DNA of 43,361 nt from an uncultured Opitutia bacterium (GTDB taxonomy: Bacteria; Verrucomicrobiota; Verrucomicrobiia; Opitutales; Opitutaceae). Location: contig CAIJZY010000009.1 in NCBI GenBank assembly GCA_903825285.1, positions 1 to 43,361 of the forward strand. The letters are read 5' to 3'. The notes beneath the pieces are model-generated. The model saw only the letters and a list, made by a program, of their open reading frames with translations, did not search any database and was not told the origin of the DNA. The position numbers were made by a program, and so were the translations under genes. The first letter of the stretch is position 1. Each line of letters starts with the position of its first letter. This document shows positions 1 to 7,075 of the stretch, in pieces.

Positions 1-1710
1 CCGCGTGATCAGCAGCTGCTTGCCGATGGCGACGATCTCCAGGAGCTTCGTCGGGTTGGAGTCGAGGTCCACCATGTTGCCGGCCTCCTTGGCGGCCTGC
101 GTGCCGGTGTTCATGGCGACGCCGACATCGGCCTGGGCCAGCGCGGGCGCGTCGTTGGTGCCGTCGCCGGTCATCGCGACGAGGTGCCCCTTGGCCTGCT
201 CGTCGCGGATCCGGGCGAGCTTCATCTCCGGCGTGGCCTGCGCGAGGAAGTCGTCCACGCCCGCCTCGGCCGCGATGGCGGCGGCAGTGAGCGGGTTGTC
301 GCCCGTGATCATCACGGTGCGGATGCCCATCGCGCGCAGCTGGGCGAAACGCTCCTTGATGCCGCCCTTCACGACGTCCTTCAGGAAGATGACCCCGAGC
401 GGCACGCGGCCCTCGGCGACCACGAGCGGCGTGCCGCCCTGGCGGGCGATGTCGTCGACGGCGGTGGTGACGGCGGTGGGGAAGCCGCCGCCCTGGGCCT
501 CGACCCAGGCCCGGACGCTCGCGGCCGCGCCCTTGCGGATGGAACGGGCGGGCTGGTCGGCCGTGGCGGTCAGGTCCACGCCGCTCATCCGCGTCTGCGC
601 GGTGAACGGCACGAAGGTCGCGTGCGTCGCGGCGAGCTCGCGGCCGCGCAGGTTGAACTTCTCCTTGGCCAGCACGACGATGCTGCGGCCCTCGGGCGTC
701 TCGTCGGCGAGCGAGGCCAGCTGGGCGGCGTCGGCCAGCTGCTCGCGCGTGATGCCCGGCGCGGGCACGAAGTCGGCGGCCTGGCGGTTGCCCAGCGTGA
801 TGGTGCCGGTCTTGTCGAGCAGGAGCACGTCGATGTCGCCCGCGGCCTCGACGGCGCGGCCCGAGGTGGCGAGGACGTTGCGCTGCAGCAGCCGGTCCAT
901 GCCGGCGATGCCGATGGCGCTGAGCAGCCCGCCGATGGTGGTCGGGATCAGGCAGACCAGCAGGGCGATCAGGGTGGTGAGCGAGAAGGCGACGCCGGAG
1001 TACGCCCCGAACGGCTTCAGCGCGGCGACCACGAGCACGAAGATGAACGTGAGCGCGGAGAGCAGGATGGTGAGCGCGATCTCGTTGGGCGTCTTCTGGC
1101 GCGTGGCGCCCTCCACCAGGCTGATCATGTGGTCAAGGAAACCCTCGCCCGGGTTGGCGGTGATGCGGATCAGCAGGGTGTCGGACAGCACGGCCGTGCC
1201 GCCGGTGACGGCGCTGCGGTCGCCGCCGGCCTCGCGGATGACCGGGGCGGACTCGCCGGTGATGGCCGACTCGTCCACCGACGCGGCGCCCTCGATGACC
1301 TCGCCGTCGCCGGGGATGAGGTCGCCGGCCTGGACGAACACGACGTCGCCCTTGGCGAGCCGGGTGGCGTCAATGGACTCCAGGGAGCCGTCGCGCCGCT
1401 TGCGCCGCGCCATGAGCTGCTTGCGCGAGGCGCGCAGGGCGCGGGCCTGCGCCTTGCCGCGGCCCTCGGCGACGGCCTCGGCGAAGTTGGCGAAGACCAC
1501 GGTGAAGAGCAGCCAGAGGGCGACCTGGAGCACGTAGCCGAACGGCTCGCGCGACGTGAGCAGCTGCTGGAACGTGAGGAGCGCGCCGACGAGCGTGACG
1601 AGCATGACCGGGTTTTTCAACTGCCGGCGCGGGTCGAGCTTGCGGAAGGCGTCGGCCGTGGCGGTGAGCATGATCTCGCGATCGAAGAGGGAGAGGGACT
1701 TGGAGCTCAT
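1..1710 (-). CDS. kdpB: Potassium-transporting P-type ATPase subunit B, 3' end outside window
   Basis: Catalytic, ATP-hydrolysing subunit of the KdpFABC K+ pump of the inner membrane. The frame starts at an ATG at 1710 ([14 protein letters not shown]...) and runs off the left edge after 570 codons, so roughly the last 110 residues of a ~680-residue family are missing. The P-type phosphorylation motif DKTGT is at residues 299-303. At the edge the reading [16 protein letters not shown] matches the conserved KdpB segment before its last membrane helices. The gene begins 30 bp after kdpA, as expected for kdpFAB order; kdpC should follow beyond the window. No sign of decay. Confidence 0.97.
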   Translation of the reverse strand, partial: MSSKSLSLFDREIMLTATADAFRKLDPRRQLKNPVMLVTLVGALLTFQQLLTSREPFGYVLQVALWLLFTVVFANFAEAVAEGRGKAQARALRASRKQLMARRKRRDGSLESIDATRLAKGDVVFVQAGDLIPGDGEVIEGAASVDESAITGESAPVIREAGGDRSAVTGGTAVLSDTLLIRITANPGEGFLDHMISLVEGATRQKTPNEIALTILLSALTFIFVLVVAALKPFGAYSGVAFSLTTLIALLVCLIPTTIGGLLSAIGIAGMDRLLQRNVLATSGRAVEAAGDIDVLLLDKTGTITLGNRQAADFVPAPGITREQLADAAQLASLADETPEGRSIVVLAKEKFNLRGRELAATHATFVPFTAQTRMSGVDLTATADQPARSIRKGAAASVRAWVEAQGGGFPTAVTTAVDDIARQGGTPLVVAEGRVPLGVIFLKDVVKGGIKERFAQLRAMGIRTVMITGDNPLTAAAIAAEAGVDDFLAQATPEMKLARIRDEQAKGHLVAMTGDGTNDAPALAQADVGVAMNTGTQAAKEAGNMVDLDSNPTKLLEIVAIGKQLLITR

Positions 1711-1740
1711 GGGCGGAAGGGAAGGGGATTCGCGGCGGGA

Positions 1741-3558
1741 TCAGAACAGGGTGCCGGCACCCATCAGGTAGTGCTCGACCACGGGGCCGACGGCCAGGGC
1801 GGGCAGGAAGGTGAGGGCGCCGACCAGCAGCACGGTGCCGACGAGCAGCACCACGAACGTGAGGCCCTCCGTGCGGAACGTGCCCGCGCTGGCGGGCACA
1901 AGGCGCTTGCCGGCGAGGCTGCCCGCGAGCGCCAGGATCGGGATGATCATCAGGAAGCGGCCGATGAGCATGGCCAGGGCAAGGGTGGTGTCCCAGTGCG
2001 GGTCGCCGTCGGCCGCGTTGGCCGTGAGGCCGCCGAAGGCGCTGCCGTTGTTGCCCACGGCGGAGCTGTAGGCGTAGAGGATCTCGCTGAAGCCGTGCGG
2101 GCCGGCGTTGTTGAGCCCGGCCAGGCCCCAGCCGCTCACCGCGGCCCAGGCGGTGCCGCCCAGGATCGTTGCGGCGAGCACCATGAGGACGAGCATGACG
2201 AGCTTCACATCGTAGGCCTCGATCTTCTTGCCGAGGTACTCGGGGGTGCGTCCGACCATCAGGCCCGCGATGAACACCGCGAGGACGACAAAGATGAGCA
2301 TGCCGTAGAGCCCGGCGCCGACGCCGCCGAAGATGACCTCGCCGGTCTCGATGTTGAACAGCGGCACGAGCCCGCCGAGCGGCGTGAAGGAGTCGTGCAT
2401 GGAGTTGACCGCGCCGCAGGAGGCGTCGGTGGTGATCGTGGCGAACAGCGCGGAGTTGAAGACGCCGAAGCGCACCTCCTTGCCCTCGAGGTTGCCTTCG
2501 GCCGCGGCCACGCCGAGCCGCTGGTGGATGGGATTGCCGCCGGCCTCGGCGCGCCAGCAGACCAGCGTGCCGGCCACGAACAGCACGAACATGGCGCCCC
2601 AGACGGCCCAGCCGTGGCGCTGGTTGCCGACGACGCGGCCCAGGTAGTAGGTGAGGGCGCTCGGGATCGCGAAAATCGCGAGCATCTGGAGGAAATTGGA
2701 GAGCGGCGTGGGGTTCTCGAACGGGTGCGCGGCGTTCGCGTTGGCGTAGCCGCCGCCGTTGGTGCCCAGCATCTTGATCGCGACCTGCGAGGCCATCGGG
2801 CCCTGCACGATGGTCTGCGTGTCCACGGCCTGGTCCACTTGCACCGGCGTCTTGCCGTCGGCCGCGAGCACGGGCTGGCCGTCCGGGCCGGTCTTCGGCA
2901 CCTGGATGACGTAGGGTTCGTAGGTCTTCGCGACGGTGTAGGGCCGGAAATTCTGGATCATGCCCTGCGACACGAGGACCAGGGCGAAGACCGCGCAGAC
3001 CGGCGCGAGCAGGTAGTAGCTGACCCGCACCACATCGACCCAGAAGTTGCCGAGGGTCTGGGCCGACTGGCGGGCGAGGCCGCGCACGAGGGCGGCGGCC
3101 ACGCCGATGCCGACGGCGGCCGACGTGAAGTTGTGGATCGTCAGCGCGACCATCTGCGAGAAGTACGACATCGTCGCCTCGCCGGAGTAGCTCTGCCAGT
3201 TGGTGTTGGTCGTGAAGCTCGCGGCGGTGTTGAACGCGAGGTGGGGCGTGAGCCCGGGCAGCCCCTGCCGGTTGAGCGGCAGGCGGTCCTGGTAGCGCAG
3301 GATGAAGTAGGTGAAGACCAGCCCCACCAGGCTGAAGGCGAGCAGGGACCCGGCGTAGCCGAGCCAGCCCTGCTCCCGGGCGGGGTCGATGCCGCACAGG
3401 CGGTAGGTGAGCCGCTCCACGGGCCCGACGATGCGGTCCAGCCACGTGCGGCCGCGGGCGTCGAGCACCTGGACCAGATAGAGGCCGAGGGGCTTGGTGA
3501 CCAGGAGGAGCGCGCCGACATAGAGCGCGAATTGCAGCCAGGCGTTGGGCGAGTTCAT
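1741..3558 (-). CDS. kdpA: Potassium-transporting ATPase subunit A (K+ channel-like subunit)
   Basis: Membrane subunit that binds and passes K+ in the KdpFABC complex. The product is 605 residues, slightly longer than the usual ~560. All four selectivity-filter-like loops can be read: TTNTNWQSYSGE, GTNGGGYANANAAHPFENPT, SCGAVNSMHDSFTPLGG and GNNGSAFGGL. About ten hydrophobic segments are visible. The extra length sits mainly in a soluble loop near residues 190-245 that is rich in D, Q and K. It lies 24 bp after kdpF and 30 bp before kdpB in one transcriptional unit. High-affinity K+ scavenging is the family role; a KdpDE sensor pair is not in this window. Confidence 0.97.
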   Translation of the reverse strand: MNSPNAWLQFALYVGALLLVTKPLGLYLVQVLDARGRTWLDRIVGPVERLTYRLCGIDPAREQGWLGYAGSLLAFSLVGLVFTYFILRYQDRLPLNRQGLPGLTPHLAFNTAASFTTNTNWQSYSGEATMSYFSQMVALTIHNFTSAAVGIGVAAALVRGLARQSAQTLGNFWVDVVRVSYYLLAPVCAVFALVLVSQGMIQNFRPYTVAKTYEPYVIQVPKTGPDGQPVLAADGKTPVQVDQAVDTQTIVQGPMASQVAIKMLGTNGGGYANANAAHPFENPTPLSNFLQMLAIFAIPSALTYYLGRVVGNQRHGWAVWGAMFVLFVAGTLVCWRAEAGGNPIHQRLGVAAAEGNLEGKEVRFGVFNSALFATITTDASCGAVNSMHDSFTPLGGLVPLFNIETGEVIFGGVGAGLYGMLIFVVLAVFIAGLMVGRTPEYLGKKIEAYDVKLVMLVLMVLAATILGGTAWAAVSGWGLAGLNNAGPHGFSEILYAYSSAVGNNGSAFGGLTANAADGDPHWDTTLALAMLIGRFLMIIPILALAGSLAGKRLVPASAGTFRTEGLTFVVLLVGTVLLVGALTFLPALAVGPVVEHYLMGAGTLF

Positions 3559-3582
3559 GGGAGGCGGGCGGGACGGGTCCGG

Positions 3583-3666
3583 TCAGAATTTCTCCGGGAA
3601 GAGGACGGCGGCGGCGAGGTAGCCGAGGGTGACGAGGGCGAGAAGGCCGATGAGGAGGTTTTCCAT
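3583..3666 (-). CDS. kdpF: Potassium-transporting ATPase subunit F
   Basis: A 27-residue single-helix peptide beginning MENLLIGLLALVTLGYLA and ending in VLFPEKF. KdpF peptides are short, start with a helix rich in L, V and A, and end in a PE(K/R)F-like tail, exactly as seen here; they stabilise the KdpABC complex in the membrane. It starts at the ATG at 3666, 20 bp after the upstream micropeptide and 24 bp before kdpA. A longer in-frame reading from 3783 exists, but its N-terminal part is not KdpF-like and would run through the micropeptide gene. Confidence 0.93.
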   Translation of the reverse strand: MENLLIGLLALVTLGYLAAAVLFPEKF

Positions 3667-3686
3667 GGTGGGCGAGAGACGGGGCT

Positions 3687-3776
3687 TCAGCGGATCCGCT
3701 CGCAGGCCCGGGCGTAGAGCACGCACAGCACGAAGAACGCGGCGGTCAGCGCGAGGTAGGCGAGGTCGGAGTTCAT
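3687..3776 (-). CDS. 29-residue membrane peptide at the head of the kdp operon
   Basis: ATG at 3776, TGA at 3687. The product starts MNSDLAYLALTAAFFVLCV and ends YARACERIR: one hydrophobic helix (about residues 5-21) followed by a short basic tail. It is the first gene of the kdp run, 20 bp ahead of kdpF. From memory, short single-helix peptides ending in a CERL-like tail often precede kdpF in Gram-negative genomes, usually unannotated. It is not KdpF itself, because a proper KdpF follows. A role as an additional small Kdp subunit or assembly peptide is inference from position only. Confidence 0.65.
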   Translation of the reverse strand: MNSDLAYLALTAAFFVLCVLYARACERIR

Positions 3777-4137
3777 GCCCCAATTATCGCACGCGCGGGT
3801 CCGGCGGCCTAATCAAGCGGGGCCGGCGCAGCATCAAGAAAACATCAAGTTTTCGGGCCCACGATTGGACGCACCAAGGGGTTCGTCATCCTGAGCGAAT
3901 GCGAAGGATCGCTGTTAATGCTTCCGCTCGGCCCGCGTGCACCCCGGACACTCTGGCGACGTCGCTTGAGTGTCCGAAGCGCAACATTGGCTCTAGGGCA
4001 ATGGGAACAGCGATCCTTCGCATTCGCTCAGGATGACGCAATGGGAAGAGGGTTCCGACTAGGGCGGGTTCGTGCCCCTTAACGAATTCACGCGAATGGA
4101 GGCTGGCGGTGGGGGGCAAGCTGGGGCACCCTGTGGC
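3777..4137. other. Divergent intergenic region between kdp operon and helicase gene
   Basis: 361 bp without a protein gene. It must contain the promoters for the leftward kdp run and the rightward helicase gene. Its centre is occupied by the long inverted-repeat element described separately (3884-4038). The segment 3800-3860 is less GC-rich (aagaaaacatcaag), a plausible place for the kdp promoter, but no convincing -35/-10 pair or KdpE site could be read. Confidence 0.6.
3884..4038. repeat. 155-bp inverted-repeat element, copy 1 (TCATCCTGAGCG family)
   Basis: The outer arms 3884-3916 and 4006-4038 are perfect 33-bp reverse complements beginning CGTCATCCTGAGCG. Inside is a second stem, CGGACACTC...GAGTGTCCG, around the self-complementary core GCGACGTCGC (about 3957-3966). 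A second, less perfect copy lies at 30318-30473. No coding potential typical of the neighbours is seen. The layout resembles a REP/MITE-like mobile hairpin; no flanking target-site duplication was recognised. Confidence 0.85.
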
Positions 4138-5925
4138 ATGGAAAAACTGCGTTTCGCCGAGCTCGGGCTGTCCGATGAGATTCTCAAGGCCGTGGACAAG
4201 CTGGGCTTCGAGGAGGCTTCGCCCATCCAGACCGCAGTCATCCCGACGATCCTGGCCGGCCGCGACGTCGTCGGGCAGTCCTCGACCGGCTCCGGCAAGA
4301 CCGCGGCCTTCGCCATCCCGGCGATCGAGCGCGTGGACCCGAAGAAGCGCGCGGTGCAGGTGCTGATCCTCTGCCCGACGCGCGAGTTGGCGGTGCAGGT
4401 GGCGGAGGAGACGGGCAAGCTCGCGCTGTTCAAGCGCGGCGTCTCCGGCGTGCCGATCTACGGCGGCCAGAGCTACGAGCGGCAGTTCCGCGCGCTGGCG
4501 GCGGGCGTGCAGATCGTCATTGGCACCCCCGGCCGCGTGATGGACCACATGGAGCGCGGCACGCTCAAGCTCGACGAGCTGAAGCTGGTGGTGCTCGACG
4601 AGACCGACCGCATGCTCGACATGGGTTTCCGCGATGACATCGAGCACATCCTCAAGGCGGTGCCGGCGACGCGGCAGCTGCTGTTCTTCTCCGCCACGAT
4701 TCCGCGGCCGATCCAGGACCTGATCAGCCGCTACTCGAAGGACCCGGCGTGGATCAAGATCGACGCCGTGGCGCAGAACGCGCCGCAGGTGGAGCAGACC
4801 TACTTCGAGGTCGACCGCCGCTCCAAGATCGAGGCCCTCACGCGGCTGATCGACGTGCACGATTTCCGCTACGGCATCATCTTCTGCAGCACGAAGATCA
4901 TGGTGGACGACCTCGACGAGCACCTGCACGCGCGCGGCTACCTGACCGACCGGCTGCACGGCGACATCTCGCAGGCGCAGCGCGACCGGGTGATGGACAA
5001 GTTCCGCCGCCGCGGCTTCGAGTTCCTCGTGGCGACGGATGTCGCGGCGCGGGGGCTGGACGTGGACGACCTGGAGGTGGTGTTCAACTTCGACCTGCCG
5101 AACGACGCGGAGGACTACACGCACCGCATCGGCCGCACGGGCCGGGCCGGCCGCAAGGGTCAGGCCTTCACGTTCGTGTCGGGCCAGGAGATCTACAAGC
5201 TGCAGAGCATGGTGCGCTGGGCGCGCCTGGACCTGCGGCGCGGGAAGATCCCGTCGCTCGACGAGGTGGAGGAGGCGCGCTCCAACGTCTTCTTCGAGAA
5301 GATCCGCGCCACGCTCGACGCGAAGCAATTCAAGCCGCACGACCGGATGATTGACCGGCTGCTGGACGAGGGTCACGCGAGCACGGACATCTGCTCCGCC
5401 CTGATCCATCTCCTGCAGGGCGCGGGTCCCGCCAAGCCCGCGGCGAAGCCGGCGGCCAAGCCGTCGCCGACTGGGTTCGGCGACGCTCCGTCAAACCGCC
5501 CGGTGAAGCCTGCGCCCGCTTGGGTGAAGCCGAAGCCGGCCGCGCCGCCGCCGGAGGCCGCCGAGACGGACGCAGTTCCGCCCGCGGCTGAGGAGGACGA
5601 CGAGGACGAGAAGTCGCCGCGGAAGTCAAAGTACGAGCGCGCCCCGCGCACGGGCCGCGAGCCCGGCATGAAGGCGATTTTCCTGAACGTGGGACGGAAG
5701 CAGCTCGTGACGCCTGCGGACATCGTCGGCAAGATCGCCGGCGTGACGCGGCTGCCGGCCACGGTGGTCGGCGCGATCGACATCCACCAGCGGCACACGC
5801 TGGCCGACGTGAAGGAGACCGAGGCCGAGTTCATCGTGAAGAAGCTGGCCGGGATCAAGGTGAAGGGCGTGGCGCTCGCGCCGGCGGTGATGAAGGCCGG
5901 CGAGGCCTTGCCGTCGGCCGAATAG
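4138..5925 (+). CDS. DEAD-box ATP-dependent RNA helicase with DbpA-type RNA-binding domain
   Basis: 595 residues from ATG at 4138 (MEKLRFAELGLSDE...), the start that begins the Q-motif region normally. RecA-like domain 1 shows the Q motif GFEEASPIQ, Walker A SSTGSGKT (48-55), PTRELA, GTPGR and SAT. Domain 2 shows VATDVAARGLDV and HRIGRTGRAGRKG. Motif II is DETD (154-157) rather than DEAD. A Pro/Ala/Lys then acidic linker (about 430-510) leads to a C-terminal domain (KAIFLNVGRKQLVTPADIVG onward) like the DbpA/CsdA RNA-binding fold. Likely role: ribosome assembly or RNA remodelling in the cytoplasm. A longer in-frame start at 4072 adds a poorly conserved Gly-rich leader. Whether it is a CsdA/DeaD or RhlE-like paralogue cannot be settled here. 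Confidence 0.93.
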   Translation: MEKLRFAELGLSDEILKAVDKLGFEEASPIQTAVIPTILAGRDVVGQSSTGSGKTAAFAIPAIERVDPKKRAVQVLILCPTRELAVQVAEETGKLALFKRGVSGVPIYGGQSYERQFRALAAGVQIVIGTPGRVMDHMERGTLKLDELKLVVLDETDRMLDMGFRDDIEHILKAVPATRQLLFFSATIPRPIQDLISRYSKDPAWIKIDAVAQNAPQVEQTYFEVDRRSKIEALTRLIDVHDFRYGIIFCSTKIMVDDLDEHLHARGYLTDRLHGDISQAQRDRVMDKFRRRGFEFLVATDVAARGLDVDDLEVVFNFDLPNDAEDYTHRIGRTGRAGRKGQAFTFVSGQEIYKLQSMVRWARLDLRRGKIPSLDEVEEARSNVFFEKIRATLDAKQFKPHDRMIDRLLDEGHASTDICSALIHLLQGAGPAKPAAKPAAKPSPTGFGDAPSNRPVKPAPAWVKPKPAAPPPEAAETDAVPPAAEEDDEDEKSPRKSKYERAPRTGREPGMKAIFLNVGRKQLVTPADIVGKIAGVTRLPATVVGAIDIHQRHTLADVKETEAEFIVKKLAGIKVKGVALAPAVMKAGEALPSAE

Positions 5926-5950
5926 GCCCGGCAAACGGCCGCACCGCCGC

Positions 5951-5980
5951 TTGACACTCCCGCGGGCGCAACGGTATCCC
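5951..5980 (+). promoter_or_regulatory. Possible sigma-70-like promoter, close to the HNH gene start
   Basis: A perfect TTGACA box at 5951-5956 is followed after 18 bp by TATCCC (5975-5980), and the ATG of the nuclease gene is at 5991. If used, transcription would start only a few bases before the ATG, so the mRNA would be nearly leaderless; no Shine-Dalgarno sequence is visible there. The -10 box is weak, so this is tentative. Confidence 0.3.
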
Positions 5981-5990
5981 GTTGCACCGT

Positions 5991-6608
5991 ATGGAGGCTG
6001 CGCTCGATCAACCCGTGTTGGTTTTGAATCGCCTGTGGCAGGCGGTGAACATCATTGGGGCCCGCCGTGCGTTCGCCCTGCTGGCGCGGGGCCACGCGCA
6101 CGTGGTCCATCACCACGCCGAGGACTTCAAGACGTTCACGATGCTGGACTGGATCGACTTCTCGCGGCACAACCCGCCGATCGCGGAGCTCGAGACCGTC
6201 CACACCCCGACACGCACCATCCGCCTGCCGCGCGTGATCCTGCTGACCTTCTTCGACAAGCTCCCGTGCAAGGAGCTCAAGCTTACTCGCAACAACGTCT
6301 TCGAGCGCGACAAGAGCACCTGCCAGTACTGCGCCAAGGCGATGCCGCGCGAGCAGCTCAACCTCGACCACGTCATTCCGCGCGATTACGGCGGGAAGAC
6401 CACCTGGGAGAACATCGTCTGCTCGTGCATCAAGTGTAACTCGAAGAAGGCGAACCGCCTCCCGCACGAGGCGCACATGCGCCTGATCCGCAAGCCCGTC
6501 CGCCCGAAGTGGCGCCCGGTCATCTCCCTCGTCCTCGGCAACCAGCACCGCGAGATGTGGAAGGACTTCCTCGACCTCGCCTACTGGAACGTCGAGCTGG
6601 ACGAGTGA
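5991..6608 (+). CDS. HNH endonuclease family protein
   Basis: 205 residues from ATG at 5991 (MEAALDQPVLVLNRLWQ...). The HNH core is clear: zinc-type CQYC, then LNLDHVIPRDYGG, W-E-N-I-V and CIKCNSKKANR, the two C-x2-C pairs and the H-N-N residues of the fold. The N-terminal ~80 residues (PVLVLNRLWQAVNIIGARRA) match the stand-alone HNH family common in Cyanobacteria and Verrucomicrobiota. In vivo role is unknown; no restriction or toxin partner is adjacent. A TTG at 5982 could add three residues but has no support. The gene faces the small membrane protein convergently, with a palindromic repeat between them. Confidence 0.9.
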   Translation: MEAALDQPVLVLNRLWQAVNIIGARRAFALLARGHAHVVHHHAEDFKTFTMLDWIDFSRHNPPIAELETVHTPTRTIRLPRVILLTFFDKLPCKELKLTRNNVFERDKSTCQYCAKAMPREQLNLDHVIPRDYGGKTTWENIVCSCIKCNSKKANRLPHEAHMRLIRKPVRPKWRPVISLVLGNQHREMWKDFLDLAYWNVELDE

Positions 6609-6620
6609 GGGCTTGTCACC

Positions 6621-6697
6621 TGTAGGGCGGGGTCGCCGACCCCGCCTGGTTTGTCCGTTCGACTAATTAAAGGCGGGGTCAGCGACCCCGCCCTACA
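6621..6697. repeat. GC-rich palindromic repeat, copy A (paired, head-to-head)
   Basis: Two units facing each other: TGTAGGGCGGGGTCGCCGAC at 6621-6640 continuing to CCCGCC, and the inverted unit ending CCCTACA at 6697. The arms agree except at one central base. Each unit is itself a hairpin (GGCGGGGTC/GACCCCGCC). It sits between two convergent genes, 12 bp after the HNH stop codon. Related copies are at 21399, 25554 and 43295. Confidence 0.9.
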
Positions 6698-6706
6698 TTT
6701 TTCCGG

Positions 6707-6928
6707 TCACTTGCCCGTGAATTTTTGCCGGATGACGAGCCAGATCGCCGCGGCCGCGATCAGGTCGCCCGTGCCGAGGGCGACGCGCATGGGCAGCGGG
6801 GCCCGACGGAACGCGAACAGCATGACCACCGCGCCGACGCAGATGGACAGGAGCACGATGGTGAGGATCGCCTTCTGCCGCGCGAGGTCTCCCGCGTGGG
6901 GATCGGTGGGGGGAATGGAGTCGGACAT
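6707..6928 (-). CDS. Small two-helix membrane protein, unknown function
   Basis: 73 residues (MSDSIPPTDPHAGDLARQKA...). Two hydrophobic segments, about residues 21-38 (ILTIVLLSICVGAVVMLFAF) and 48-66 (ALGTGDLIAAAAIWLVI), separated by the basic turn RRAPLPMR. The N-terminal 18 residues are polar and the C-terminus is QKFTGK. I do not recognise the family. The stop codon lies 10 bp from repeat copy A, and the start is followed on the other side by the heptad-repeat block, so it is flanked by repeats on both sides. No operon partner. Confidence 0.6.
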   Translation of the reverse strand: MSDSIPPTDPHAGDLARQKAILTIVLLSICVGAVVMLFAFRRAPLPMRVALGTGDLIAAAAIWLVIRQKFTGK

Positions 6929-6951
6929 TTTTTGAGGACAGCTTTACTGAG

Positions 6952-7073
6952 GTCAGACGTCAGAGGACAGAAGTCAGATGACAGATATCAGATGTCAGAT
7001 TTCGGAAGGCAGTCGATCAATTGAATCCAGCCACCAGTCTCTAGCCCCTGACCTCTGACCTCTGGCCTCTGCC
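6952..7073. repeat. Inverted blocks of 7-bp tandem repeats (GTCAGAN family)
   Basis: 6952-7000 is seven consecutive heptamers: GTCAGAC, GTCAGAG, GACAGAA, GTCAGAT, GACAGAT, ATCAGAT, GTCAGAT. After a 44-bp middle, 7045-7073 carries the same word on the opposite strand (CCTCTGA, CCTCTGG, CCTCTGC). The whole forms a head-to-head heptad cluster filling the gap between the small membrane protein and the histidine kinase stop codon. No spacers or conserved leader, so it is not a CRISPR. Confidence 0.85.
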
Positions 7074-7075
7074 AT

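Noticed and set aside
184-3717. A 1177-codon open frame on the plus strand
   Set aside because: It is antisense to kdpB/kdpA, which have clear family motifs. Long antisense frames are expected at this GC content; its composition (Gly/Arg/Ala/His/Asp) is not protein-like.
5982-5990. TTG start for the HNH gene
   Set aside because: An ATG three codons later begins the conserved region; nothing supports the TTG.
6952-7073. CRISPR array
   Set aside because: Units are 7 bp without spacers, in inverted blocks, and no cas gene is present.
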